Assembly (NCBI GenBank): GCA_005046945.1
Contig: SUSS01000004.1
Location: forward strand, 1 to 64,000
Source of the DNA: Tissierella creatinini
GTDB taxonomy: Bacteria; Bacillota; Clostridia; Tissierellales; Tissierellaceae
Reading direction: 5' to 3'
Length of the DNA stretch: 64,000 nt
In this document: positions 34,890 through 44,742 of the stretch, piece after piece
How the letters are laid out: each line of letters starts with the position of its first letter
Numbering within the stretch: position 1 is the stretch's first letter
Translations under genes and position numbers: made by a program
Notes under the pieces: generated by a model
Databases searched by the model: none
Told to the model about the DNA's origin: nothing
Seen by the model: the letters and a program-made list of their open reading frames with translations, nothing else

Positions 34890-36284
34890 TTATTCTAGTA
34901 TTAAGTTTTTAGCAAGTTTTTCTCTTTCAAGCTGTTGCTTCCTTAACTTCAAATTTAGGTCTAGTCCTTCATTTCTAATTAACATAAAGGATGCAAGACT
35001 TGCGAGAAAATCCGATATTGGGTAGGTGAGCCATACTCCCATAGCCCCCAGATTAAATCCTTTAACAAGTATAATTGAAATTGGTATCATTAGTATTATC
35101 TGTCTTAATGCAGAAATTACTAATGATGTTTTTGCTTTTCCCATTGCCTGGAAGTAATAAATAGATACATAATAAATGCTTACTAGGGGGAAGGCTGCTA
35201 TCATTATCCTAAAAGCCTTTACAGATTCATTTATCACTGCATTATCAGTAACGAATATGCCTATAAGCTGTGGTGCAAAGATGAACATAATAGCCCATAT
35301 TGCTACAGAAGTTAAAAAGGCATATTTTGTAGTCTTCTTCATGATTTCTTTAAGCCTTTTAAAATTCTTAGCACCTATATTATAGGCTGCTATTGGTTGC
35401 ATGGCTACGGCAACTCCAATCATCCCTATAAATAGGAACATATAGACCTTTGATACTACACCAAGTACTACTATCCCTCCATCTCCAATGGTTGAGCCTA
35501 AGAGGTTATTTAATACTGCCATCAATAATCCATCATCAGCATCTACTATTAATGCAGATACCCCTACTAGGAGTATAGATTGAATAACCCTCTTATCCAG
35601 TTTAAATCCAAATCCAATCTTGTATTTCTTCTTTATCTTCCTATAATGATAATATGCATAGATAAAACCTGCCAATTGGGATATGGCTGTGGATATCCCT
35701 GCTCCTAATACTCCTAAGCCTAAGTGAGTTACCAAAATAAAATTTATTAGGATATTTACCATAGCTCCTATGGTCGTACTTGTTACGGATATCTTGCTAT
35801 TACCTACTGCGTACATTACATTTGATATAAATAGGGTCATGCTTAAGAAAACACTACCGAATATAATCAAGCTTAGATATTGTTTTGCTAGGGGCAGTAT
35901 AGCTTCACTTGCGCCAAGTAAAAGAAGTATTTTATCAGAAAATAATAGTACAGCTGCAACTATTAAAATCATAACTAAATATGATAATGTAAAGCCGCTC
36001 ATAAGTACATTCCTTGATTCTTTAACATCCTCTTCTCCATTCAATCTTGCAAAAGCAGTTGAAGTTCCAATAGATATCATAGATGCAATGGCATATATGA
36101 TCCTCTGTATAGGAAAAACCAGAACCAATGCTGCAATTCCAAATGAACCAACTTCTCTTCCAATAAATATTGTGTCAACAATACCATATAATTCAGCTAT
36201 GAGATAAGCAAATATAATAGGTATGGAAAATCTAAATAATAGCTTTCCAATCTTCTCTTCTGCGAATATTTTTGTTTCGCTCAT
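34890..36284 (-). CDS. MATE-family efflux transporter
   Basis: The 464-residue protein has twelve predicted helices in two homologous halves. The N-terminal half starts FRFSIPIIFAYLIAELYGIV with DTIFIGREVG, matching the MATE N-terminal motif. The second half has the corresponding GVAVAMQPIAAYNIGA. MATE pumps export cationic drugs or metabolites by Na+ or H+ antiport; the substrate is unknown. GGAGG precedes the ATG. Confidence 0.93.
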   Translation of the reverse strand: MSETKIFAEEKIGKLLFRFSIPIIFAYLIAELYGIVDTIFIGREVGSFGIAALVLVFPIQRIIYAIASMISIGTSTAFARLNGEEDVKESRNVLMSGFTLSYLVMILIVAAVLLFSDKILLLLGASEAILPLAKQYLSLIIFGSVFLSMTLFISNVMYAVGNSKISVTSTTIGAMVNILINFILVTHLGLGVLGAGISTAISQLAGFIYAYYHYRKIKKKYKIGFGFKLDKRVIQSILLVGVSALIVDADDGLLMAVLNNLLGSTIGDGGIVVLGVVSKVYMFLFIGMIGVAVAMQPIAAYNIGAKNFKRLKEIMKKTTKYAFLTSVAIWAIMFIFAPQLIGIFVTDNAVINESVKAFRIMIAAFPLVSIYYVSIYYFQAMGKAKTSLVISALRQIILMIPISIILVKGFNLGAMGVWLTYPISDFLASLASFMLIRNEGLDLNLKLRKQQLEREKLAKNLILE

Positions 36285-36423
36285 AATAAAACCTCCATTT
36301 GATAAAATAATCTTATCATTGTGAAGGTTTTAATTCATTCACCAGATTAAGGCAATCAAAGTACAATTTTACGATTTACAGGAAATGTATATTTTCAAAA
36401 ATCTTAAAATAATCCATTTTTTA

Positions 36424-38400
36424 TTAAGGGTTTTGTACCCTATTTAGGGTAAAAAGAACTGCTCCATAGGGACTAACTTTAGTAACTACATTAAATACAC
36501 TGGATTTTTTACCAAAGTAAAAGGATATATTGGGCTGAACATATTCATCTAAAAGATCCCAATGAATATTATCTATTCTTTCAGGTGAACCAAGATTTAT
36601 CCACTTATCATATACAGACCCATAATTTTTATTTAAATCATATTTAGTTATCTGAAAGTCCCCTTCCATATTGAATATATTTAAAGAAATTTTTATCTCC
36701 TTAAGCTTCTCCTGAACAGCCTCCCCATAGATTACTTCCTCCGAAATCTCAGTAGGATTAAAGAGCAATATCTGATATCCGGTTTCCGACTTAGCAACTA
36801 TATAACCCTCTCCCCTGTAAATGATCTCTTCTCCAAGCAAGGATAGAAACTTATAGCCATAGAATGACGGCTTATTTAGATGATTTGATGTGAATATTCC
36901 ATCTCCGCCAAAGAAGGTATCATTAGTTAAAATGGTCTCCTTTGTAATTTCGTCTACTAGATTTAGTACAATCCTCTTATCCTCAAAGGCATAGGAGTAA
37001 ATTAAAAACGGAACCATATATAAGGTATCATAAAGCGAGCTTGCCTTTTCTATGAGAAAGTAAGGCTTAAATTCCTTAAGGTCGAAGTGGAGCCACCCTT
37101 CTACATCATCTTCGTATACATTGGAAAAATACCGGATGAAATCCTCAATAATACGGACCTCCACTCCCTTTGCATTGATTAATGGGATAAGCTTCATCCG
37201 TTTTATAAGGTCCAAGATATTTTCAACCCTGGTCCAGTTTATAAATTTATGGTCTTTTCCCCTATATATATCCATATCATTTGAGAATAGTTTATTTATA
37301 AGGGCATACTTAAAGCCAATTTGCTTTTGAACTTCCTTTAATATTCTCATGTTTTCCTCTTCTAATAGCAGGGATATATCCCCAAGGTCAATAAGATTCG
37401 GTTTTTCAAAATGTGCAATTGCTTGCCTTTCCAAATCTATGTCCAGTTTTAGAATCCTATTGTCATAGTTGTATCTCTCATAGTCCTCCACATATTGGGT
37501 AATATACTGAAGCCCATCCGATAAGTTATAATAGCTAATCTTCTTCATCTTCTCAAGCTGGGCTTCAGTAACCTTATACTTTTTTCTATATTGCATAGGG
37601 CTGCAATTGTAATTCAATTTAAAATGCTTATTATAATATCTTACATGAGAAAACCCTACTTCTTCAGATATTTCACTTATATTCATATTTGAATCCAATA
37701 GCAGCTTGGTGGACTCTTCCACCCTTATCTGGTTTAGAAATTCATTGAAACCATGGCCAAATACATCCTTAAGCTTAGAAGAAAGGTATTGAACACTTAG
37801 ATATTCTTTATCCGCTATATCTTGGAGGCTAACCTTATTCATATAGTTATTGTTGATGTATTTGGTAATCCTGTGATATCTCTCAAGCTGCATTTCATCT
37901 CCCTTAAGGCTTTCCTCCTCATAGAAAAGATAGTGAAAATTGTTTAATAGATGATACATCATATCAAGAAGGCTTTCTTCTATTTGGTCCTCATAATCGT
38001 CTAACTTAGAGACTACTTCATAGAGCAAGATAGATATAAACCTTCTTAAAACATAATACCTTTCTCCTTCCTGAACATTATTCTCTGAGGAATCTGTATA
38101 GAAAAAGGTATCCTTCGCATCATCATAATACCTTTCAAAGAAATTAGGATCTATATCTAAAATCAGGACAAGATTGTCAGGATCATTTGATTCTATACGA
38201 TATACCTCATTAGGATTAATAATTTCAATTTCCCTATCAACAAGAGTATAAGTTTCGGTTTCTACCCCAAGAGTTATGGTCCCCTTTAAGACAAATAGGA
38301 TTTCAATACAATCTTGCCAATGAAATGGGTATTCCATAACATTGGCAAGATAAATATTTATTGGTAGGTCCTTTAAATATTCAATATGTTCCTTCCTCAT
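36424..38400 (-). CDS. AraC-family regulator fused to a glycoside-hydrolase-39-like domain
   Basis: The 658-residue protein has an N-terminal cupin-like sensor (residues about 10-90), a double helix-turn-helix of AraC type (about 170-275, with VSLQDIADKEYLSVQYLS and ISEISEEVGFSHVRYYNKHF), and about 370 further residues resembling the GH39 beta-xylosidase barrel seen in this regulator class. The C-terminal domain may sense a sugar or be inactive. No sugar transporter or hydrolase gene is adjacent. It lies 10 bp behind the SixA-CHAD gene, so they are probably co-transcribed. Confidence 0.82.
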   Translation of the reverse strand: MRKEHIEYLKDLPINIYLANVMEYPFHWQDCIEILFVLKGTITLGVETETYTLVDREIEIINPNEVYRIESNDPDNLVLILDIDPNFFERYYDDAKDTFFYTDSSENNVQEGERYYVLRRFISILLYEVVSKLDDYEDQIEESLLDMMYHLLNNFHYLFYEEESLKGDEMQLERYHRITKYINNNYMNKVSLQDIADKEYLSVQYLSSKLKDVFGHGFNEFLNQIRVEESTKLLLDSNMNISEISEEVGFSHVRYYNKHFKLNYNCSPMQYRKKYKVTEAQLEKMKKISYYNLSDGLQYITQYVEDYERYNYDNRILKLDIDLERQAIAHFEKPNLIDLGDISLLLEEENMRILKEVQKQIGFKYALINKLFSNDMDIYRGKDHKFINWTRVENILDLIKRMKLIPLINAKGVEVRIIEDFIRYFSNVYEDDVEGWLHFDLKEFKPYFLIEKASSLYDTLYMVPFLIYSYAFEDKRIVLNLVDEITKETILTNDTFFGGDGIFTSNHLNKPSFYGYKFLSLLGEEIIYRGEGYIVAKSETGYQILLFNPTEISEEVIYGEAVQEKLKEIKISLNIFNMEGDFQITKYDLNKNYGSVYDKWINLGSPERIDNIHWDLLDEYVQPNISFYFGKKSSVFNVVTKVSPYGAVLFTLNRVQNP

Positions 38401-38410
38401 AATTTCACCT

Positions 38411-39766
38411 CTATGTGGTAATTTGCAGCCTAGTCACAACATTTGATGCTTGTTTTATCCCATAACCTATAAAAATTCCCACTTCATATTCAAGCCCATC
38501 TATCTTATTATTAAGGACAAGTTTGTCTAAAAAGGATTTATTGACCATTGTATCACAAATTAAACCTAAATCATCTTGTAGAGCTTTATATTTTTTTGCA
38601 AGCTTTATATTTTTCTTAGTGTTTTCTAGATTTTCTAAGATATACCTTACCTTCTTACATTGGATTCTCAAGGCATGAACCTCTTTTAGCTGATTATAAT
38701 CCACTGAATCTATCCCTCTGTTCACCTTGTTTATATTTTTATTCAGCCTTTTTTCAAAGTAAGCCTCTACATCTTCAGGGTCCAAACCATCATCGAAAGC
38801 TCTAATCCAGGATAATATTTGGAATAGAACCGTCGATATATCTTCATTTGTAATCCATTCATAGACTACCTTCTCTTCCTTAAATCTCTCATGTTTCAAC
38901 AATTGATGGAGAACATTCCTATTGCATAAGTATTCCTGATTCTCTTCTAAAACATCCTCCCATTCTCCTATGATAACGTCGAATTGCCTGATGTATAAGA
39001 ATTTTTGAGCCATCTTTCTTAATATATCTTGATATTCTTCATACTTACCAATATCAAAATACACTTTTATAAAGGAGATAATTGAACGAAGACTTCTTAT
39101 GCTAACCCTAAATTGATGGGCTGCAAGAGTATCTTCCGGATTTTTGATGAAGTTTTCCCTCATTATCAATATCCTTTGAACATAATAAGCTGCAACCTCC
39201 TTAAGACCATTTGAAAAAGCATCTTCTTTTATAGTAGGAATTTCATAGTACTTAATCTGTTTATTAGGTGTCTTAATCCATTCCAATACTCCATCTTCCA
39301 AATTTTCTACTTCTAATTTTATAGATACTATTTGACCCTTCTTAAATTCCATATCTTCTTTTAACAAGCTACTTGCCCAATCGCTTAGATAAGGTTGGTG
39401 GCCTACTGCGATTATGGTCGAATCTTTTGCCTGGCTTAATAGCTCATTTTTAAAGTCATTAAAGTCTCCGGTTGCTAAAAATTTGAAATATGATATATCT
39501 TTAATGCCCAAAGCCTCTCCTATAATTCTTGCAGTCTGATCTGCTCTGACTAAGGAGCTTGACCAAATTATTGGGTTCTTTAAGTGAATTAATAGATTCC
39601 TTATGGAATTAATCGATTCCATAAATTCATTGATTCCTTCCTCTGTTAATTCTCTTAAGGAGTCGTCTATATCCAAGTCCATCCCAGTGATTTTTCCATG
39701 TCTTAATAATTCCATGTCAACTTCTCTAGCCACAGCTTTAGCATGTCTAACTAATATTAGCTTCAT
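38411..39766 (-). CDS. SixA-type histidine phosphatase fused to a CHAD domain
   Basis: The 451-residue protein joins two domains. Residues 1-160 form a histidine phosphatase: LVRHAKA contains the catalytic RHA motif and AVGHQPYLS the second His. Residues about 190-445 form a CHAD domain with the conserved basic His/Arg-rich helices (AAHQFRVSIRSLRSI and HALRIQCKKVRYILE), known to bind polyphosphate. The fusion suggests dephosphorylation linked to polyphosphate, but that is inference. Confidence 0.85.
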   Translation of the reverse strand: MKLILVRHAKAVAREVDMELLRHGKITGMDLDIDDSLRELTEEGINEFMESINSIRNLLIHLKNPIIWSSSLVRADQTARIIGEALGIKDISYFKFLATGDFNDFKNELLSQAKDSTIIAVGHQPYLSDWASSLLKEDMEFKKGQIVSIKLEVENLEDGVLEWIKTPNKQIKYYEIPTIKEDAFSNGLKEVAAYYVQRILIMRENFIKNPEDTLAAHQFRVSIRSLRSIISFIKVYFDIGKYEEYQDILRKMAQKFLYIRQFDVIIGEWEDVLEENQEYLCNRNVLHQLLKHERFKEEKVVYEWITNEDISTVLFQILSWIRAFDDGLDPEDVEAYFEKRLNKNINKVNRGIDSVDYNQLKEVHALRIQCKKVRYILENLENTKKNIKLAKKYKALQDDLGLICDTMVNKSFLDKLVLNNKIDGLEYEVGIFIGYGIKQASNVVTRLQITT

Positions 39767-39912
39767 AAGACCACTTCCTCCCTATTTAATATTAACTATA
39801 CCCCATATTAATACTTAGCCACAAAATTTTAAAATTTAGAATCCTTGCTTGATTTATAACTCTAAGGGTAAATAGTATTTATGAAGGTAATACTATTTGA
39901 AGGAGGCGCTTT

Positions 39913-40587
39913 ATGGAAAAAGAAAAATATATACCCGAAGTTAAATCTCAACTTAGATCCAGATCGGTTCAAGTCCCCGAAGTAATATATAAAGCTAGTG
40001 GCATAAAAATCCTTGGCATAAGAATAAAGTCCCTATTGTTTTCTACTGACGTAGCTATTATTAAGAATAATAATGCCAACTCAATTATTGCAGTTTACCC
40101 ATTTACACCCCAACTATCCATTATCCAGTCAATACTGGAGGTAGCGCCGGTCCCTGTTTTTGCAGGTGTAGGAGGAGGGCTTACTACAGGTAAGAGGGCT
40201 GTTGCCATAGCTCTTCAGGCAGAGTTATTAGGCGCATATGGGGTTGTCATCAATGCTCCCACAGCCTTGGATGTAATTGAGGATATGAGAAATGCTATTG
40301 ACATTCCAATAATCTCAACTATAGCTTCCCTTAAAGATGACTACAGGGCTAAACTAAATGCAGGAGTAAGTATACTTAATGTCTCCGGCGGAGCAAATAC
40401 TGCTAATATCGTAAGAAAAATAAGGTCTGAATATGGTAAGGAACTCCCCATAATCGCTACAGGGGGACCTACTGATGAAACCATACTTGAAACTATAGAT
40501 GCAGGAGCTAATGCTATTACCTATACTCCTCCAACTTCAGCTGAAATCTTTGCTCAAGTAATGAAAAATTATAGGGGAGAGGATTAG
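39913..40587 (+). CDS. Predicted TIM-barrel protein, function unknown
   Basis: The 224-residue protein has an alternating beta-alpha pattern with Gly-rich phosphate-binding-like loops: PVFAGVGGGLTTGKRA, ILNVSGGANTANI and PIIATGGPTDETI. This is typical of a phosphate-binding TIM barrel. Relatives are often just labelled hydrolase; I see no specific catalytic signature. It starts with ATG after GGAGG. A hairpin (AAATAGTATT / AATACTATTT, 39870-39898) lies in its leader. Confidence 0.6.
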   Translation: MEKEKYIPEVKSQLRSRSVQVPEVIYKASGIKILGIRIKSLLFSTDVAIIKNNNANSIIAVYPFTPQLSIIQSILEVAPVPVFAGVGGGLTTGKRAVAIALQAELLGAYGVVINAPTALDVIEDMRNAIDIPIISTIASLKDDYRAKLNAGVSILNVSGGANTANIVRKIRSEYGKELPIIATGGPTDETILETIDAGANAITYTPPTSAEIFAQVMKNYRGED

Positions 40588-40717
40588 TAGGAAAAGTTGT
40601 TTTCACCCTTTATTGGATATCTAATAAAATAATACTAGAATCTAATAAAGGGTAATACTATCTTAAGAACCTTAGTAAAACAATACAATTCATTAGTAGT
40701 AAAACGGAGGGTTTAAC

Positions 40718-42511
40718 ATGAAAAGATCTTTGGCACTTATTCTGATACTTATATTTATTGTTGCTCCAATTAATGTACATGCAGAAGAAAGCCTTGAGAT
40801 TTCAAACTGGATCGTCTCATCTAAGCTTCTAGAAAATGGGAATCTTCAAATCATCGAGGATATTACTTATGACTTCAATGACGAATTCAACGGAGTTTAT
40901 AGAGATATAAATCTAGAAGGGATGGATGGTATAGGAGATTATAAAATCTATGAAGTCACTTCCGGGGATTCAATAGAGTATTTAAATGACCAGGATGCTA
41001 AAATAGGAGATGCGCATGTATTTAGCTATAATATGGAAAACAGCACAATAAGATTTATGATATACTCCCCTTCTAGGTATGTAGAAAAGACCTTTAGGCT
41101 TAGCTATACCCTAAAGAATGTGGCAGTAATCCATGAGGATACGGGAGAGTTATACTTTAAGTATCTTGGAGATGAGAATCAAACCTTTATCCATAATTTT
41201 AGTGCGAGTCTAAAACTACCTCAAATGGACAGAGAAGCTATAAAAATATTTGGTCATGGTCCATTAAACGGTACTATTAACTTTACAGATGATAATTTGA
41301 TTAAATTGGATGTAAGCCAAGTCCCTCCACTTACATTTATTGAAGCAAGAATCCTATATCCTAAAGAATATACTCCCATGGCTATGAGATTAGGTGAAAG
41401 TAATATAAATGCCATACTTGATGAAGAAGCCTCCTTTCTTCAAGAGATTGAGCAGGAAAGCTTAAGAAGGCAGGAAAGAAAAATTCTATTAAATAAAATA
41501 TCTTTAGCTATTACTGTTTTAGGTGCGGCTATTACAGGCTTTTTCATAATTCTAATTCGAAGGGATAAAGAAATTGATACTAATCTTAATCATTATCCTG
41601 AAGAAATATCCCCGGCTGAGTTAAATAGGTTTATGACCGGATATATGAATAGCCGTGGTCTAATGGCTACTCTGTTCGACCTTGCAAGAAGAGAGTACAT
41701 TACAATCGATGAGCTTAATAAGGATGATAAAAACCTTTCTAAAAAAGAATTAAAGTACAAGGACTATGAATTCGAAAGGACAAATAAAAATGATGGCGAT
41801 CTTCTAGACCATGAAAGATATATATTAGATTGGCTATTCAATGAAGTTGGGAATGGTAATAGGGTAAGTACCTATGATATAGATATTTTGCGTAAAAAAG
41901 AAACTTTAAGCTTCAATAAAAATCAAACCAAATGGTCTAAACTTGTAAAAGAGCAGCTGAAAAGCAGGGGATATACGGATTCTAAATCTACAAAGATAGG
42001 AATAGTTTTCATTCTTATTAGCATACCCCTAATAATCATTAGCATTATCTCCTTAGTGTTTGGTGGTTTATATGGAATTCTAGCCTCGGTTATTTCCTTA
42101 ATGATACTAATATTTGGAAGCATCCTTGCTGCAAGAAAATCCGACAAAGGATATATACAATATAAATTATGGAAGGATTTTAAGAAGGAGTTTGAAAACT
42201 ACAGCGAATTTGATATAGGTATTCCTAAGGATAAGGTGCTTATCTATGCCGTGGCATTAGGCTTTAGTATGAAAGACCTTGATAAAAACAGACTTACCTT
42301 TGGCACAGACTATTATCCAATGTACTGGGGCCCATGGTATTTCAATAGTATAAATAAAAAAGGCGGTTCAGGTTTCGAAGATAGGTTGAACCGGAGCTTC
42401 TACGGCAACGCATCAACCTCAAGTGCTACTTCCACCAACTTTGGCGGCGGGGGCGGCTTTTCCGGAGGCGGGGGCGGTGGAGCCGGAGGTGGTGGCTCAG
42501 GAGGATTCTAA
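40718..42511 (+). CDS. DUF2207 membrane protein with glycine-rich tail
   Basis: The 597-residue protein begins with a signal peptide (about residues 1-22, cleaved after NVHA), followed by an extracellular DUF2207 domain, a membrane helix near 255-275, a cytosolic region and two more helices near 430-470. It ends in a low-complexity tail of glycine and phenylalanine (GGGGGFSGG-type) that is characteristic of the family. The role is unknown; an envelope function is likely. GGAGGG lies about 7 bases before the start, and a terminator follows. Confidence 0.88.
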   Translation: MKRSLALILILIFIVAPINVHAEESLEISNWIVSSKLLENGNLQIIEDITYDFNDEFNGVYRDINLEGMDGIGDYKIYEVTSGDSIEYLNDQDAKIGDAHVFSYNMENSTIRFMIYSPSRYVEKTFRLSYTLKNVAVIHEDTGELYFKYLGDENQTFIHNFSASLKLPQMDREAIKIFGHGPLNGTINFTDDNLIKLDVSQVPPLTFIEARILYPKEYTPMAMRLGESNINAILDEEASFLQEIEQESLRRQERKILLNKISLAITVLGAAITGFFIILIRRDKEIDTNLNHYPEEISPAELNRFMTGYMNSRGLMATLFDLARREYITIDELNKDDKNLSKKELKYKDYEFERTNKNDGDLLDHERYILDWLFNEVGNGNRVSTYDIDILRKKETLSFNKNQTKWSKLVKEQLKSRGYTDSKSTKIGIVFILISIPLIIISIISLVFGGLYGILASVISLMILIFGSILAARKSDKGYIQYKLWKDFKKEFENYSEFDIGIPKDKVLIYAVALGFSMKDLDKNRLTFGTDYYPMYWGPWYFNSINKKGGSGFEDRLNRSFYGNASTSSATSTNFGGGGGFSGGGGGGAGGGGSGGF

Positions 42512-42531
42512 AGTTGGACCTTAAACATAAA

Positions 42532-42575
42532 AGGACACTTGGATTTGTTAATAAACCAAGTGTCCTAAATTATTT
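42532..42575 (+). terminator. Terminator of the DUF2207 gene, possibly bidirectional
   Basis: AGGACACTTGG / CCAAGTGTCCT with a 13-base loop and a TTATTTTTG tail. It lies between convergent genes. Confidence 0.8.
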
Positions 42576-42613
42576 TTGTGCTTTTATGAAAAGGTTCCTG
42601 TCCCTATGTCCAC

Positions 42614-43627
42614 TTATACCAGATCCTTTAGTCTTCCGGTTATTCTGTATTTTGTACTTCTTAACTCGTCTATATTCTTCTTTCCAAGCAATATCATCAG
42701 TATCTTAACCTTATATATAAGACTATCAAGATATTGTTTAGCATATGAATAGCCTCCATGTACAAGGTATGATAGCAATTCTCCACTTATGCCTATTATC
42801 TGGCCACCTAGTACCAAGGACTTAACTATGTCATTTGAGTTTCTGATACCACCACTAGAGATTAAATTCAAATCCTTAGGTAGTTTTCTACAGTTTATTA
42901 GTGATGCTGCCGTTGGAATTCCCCAGTTGTAAAGTTCTGTAAAATCATAAGTATGGTTTCTTAAGTTCTCAATCTCAATAAAATTGGTTCCACCATATCC
43001 TGAAATGTCAATATTTCTAACTCCAATATCATAAAGCCTCCCTGCAACATCTTGGGAGATACCAAAACCCACTTCTTTTACTATAACAGGTTTATCCACA
43101 TTCTTCACAATAGCTGCAATATTATCTATAATGCCTTTAAATTCTCTGTCGCCTTCCTCCATAACTAACTCTTGGGCAGGATTTAAATGAATCTGAATAG
43201 CATCTCCATTTATCATATCTATAGCTTTTTGGGCTTCTTCAACTGTAGCCTGACCGCTTAAATTGCTTATGACGACACCCTTATCCCCGATTATTCCCCT
43301 TGTGATTTTAAAGGATTCTATAGCATCCTCATCATCCTCAAGGGCAATTGTTTGAGAACCGACAGCCATGGGAATATTGAATTCTTTAGCTAGCATGGAT
43401 AAATCGTGATTTATTTCCTGTGTTAATGAAGATCCCCCTGTCATTGCATTTATAAGGATTGGATAACTTATTTTTCTCCCTAAAAATTCCACTGAAGTAT
43501 CTATATCGTTAAAGTTTAAATCCGGTAGCGCGTTATGCTCTAGGAATACATCCCCAAAAAGTGTGTCACCTTGAAAAGAAGTCTTCAAATAATTCTCTAT
43601 ATGCTCTCTTTTTCTAGCACTCCTCAT
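42614..43627 (-). CDS. fni: Type 2 isopentenyl-diphosphate delta-isomerase (FMN-dependent)
   Basis: The enzyme interconverts IPP and DMAPP using reduced FMN. The 337-residue TIM-barrel protein has the family motifs RKREHIE at the N-terminus, NAMTGG, the conserved QIHLNPAQE with the catalytic Gln, VIVKEVGFG, DISGYGGTNF and LISSGGIRNSND. It is unrelated to type 1 Idi. No other isoprenoid gene is adjacent. Confidence 0.95.
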   Translation of the reverse strand: MRSARKREHIENYLKTSFQGDTLFGDVFLEHNALPDLNFNDIDTSVEFLGRKISYPILINAMTGGSSLTQEINHDLSMLAKEFNIPMAVGSQTIALEDDEDAIESFKITRGIIGDKGVVISNLSGQATVEEAQKAIDMINGDAIQIHLNPAQELVMEEGDREFKGIIDNIAAIVKNVDKPVIVKEVGFGISQDVAGRLYDIGVRNIDISGYGGTNFIEIENLRNHTYDFTELYNWGIPTAASLINCRKLPKDLNLISSGGIRNSNDIVKSLVLGGQIIGISGELLSYLVHGGYSYAKQYLDSLIYKVKILMILLGKKNIDELRSTKYRITGRLKDLV

Positions 43628-43663
43628 TTTTACACCTCTTTTAATGTTTTCTACGGATATTTA

Positions 43664-44614
43664 TTAATCCGCTAAGTAGTCCCCAAACATTTCACTCACA
43701 ATTGGATTAAGCGCATCTCTATCATATATATAGTAACTTACCGGTCCAATATATTCGCCTACACCAGGTACAGTTGCAGTATTAATATTATCAACATTAA
43801 TCTTTGAAGCAGAAGCTGCACCCTTCAACATTGAAGTCAATGGTATATTAGTCTCTACATTATTGTAATAGGTCTTTATTAATGATGGTAACTGAAGTAG
43901 ATTCTTAGGTTGTAGAGTTTGTTTTACAAGTTCCTTCATAAAATACTGCTGAGTCTTTATTCTGCCTACGTCTCCCTCAGGATATCCAACAGTCATATCA
44001 TTATTATGTCTAAATCTAAGGAAGTCATGTGCATTCTTTCCGTCTAGTTCCTGTACCCCCTTCTTAATATTAATATTTAAAGGCGGCTCTGCTGTAGGAT
44101 CCCTATAAATCATGGTCATAGGCACATCCACTACTACTCCACCTATAGCATCTACTACATCCTTAACTATGCCATAATCCACCTTTACATAGTATTTAAG
44201 ATCAACACCAAGAAAGTCCCCTACTGTTTCTACTGCAAGTTCAGGTCCACCTATAGCATGAGCTGAATTTACCTTATCTAGCTTTCCATTTACATTTAGT
44301 CTGGTATCTCTAGGTATGGAGAATAGTGTAATGTCCCCAGTTTCAAAATTCACCTTTGTAAGCATCATAGTGTCCGTTCTTGTTCCCTTGGATTTACTTA
44401 CCTTTTCCGCATCCACACCCATTAAAAGAAATAAAATTTCATTTTTTACAGGTGATTTATCATCTGTTGCCTCTTCTTCTATGATTTGATCATCTAGCTT
44501 GTCATCTGAGGCCACAACCGGCTTTTCTGTAAAGAAGAAGCTGAAAGCAGCTGTATATAAAGCTGCAAAGATAATAAAAGATGATACAAATGCAATAAAG
44601 AACTTCTTTTTCAT
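43664..44614 (-). CDS. LytR-CpsA-Psr (LCP) family cell-wall glycopolymer transferase
   Basis: LCP enzymes attach wall polymers to peptidoglycan outside the cell. The 316-residue protein has a single N-terminal membrane helix (about residues 5-25) and an extracellular LCP domain with the conserved LFLLMGVDA, TDTMMLTKVN, FSIPRDTRL and DFLRFRHNNDM motifs containing the Arg and Asp residues that bind polyprenyl pyrophosphate. GAGGTG precedes the ATG. Confidence 0.92.
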   Translation of the reverse strand: MKKKFFIAFVSSFIIFAALYTAAFSFFFTEKPVVASDDKLDDQIIEEEATDDKSPVKNEILFLLMGVDAEKVSKSKGTRTDTMMLTKVNFETGDITLFSIPRDTRLNVNGKLDKVNSAHAIGGPELAVETVGDFLGVDLKYYVKVDYGIVKDVVDAIGGVVVDVPMTMIYRDPTAEPPLNINIKKGVQELDGKNAHDFLRFRHNNDMTVGYPEGDVGRIKTQQYFMKELVKQTLQPKNLLQLPSLIKTYYNNVETNIPLTSMLKGAASASKINVDNINTATVPGVGEYIGPVSYYIYDRDALNPIVSEMFGDYLAD

Positions 44615-44711
44615 ATTTACACCTCATTTTTAATGCTACAATAAATAATACTATAAAAAAGGTGGAAATACAATTAAAAATCCATTTAAAATGGTTACAA
44701 TGTAATAACAA

Positions 44712-44735
44712 AAATAGGGGACAATACCCCTATTT
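44712..44735 (-). terminator. Terminator of the DUF438 gene
   Basis: AAATAGGGG / CCCCTATTT with a 6-base loop, followed by TTTTTGTT on the minus strand. Confidence 0.8.
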
Positions 44736-44742
44736 AAGAAAA

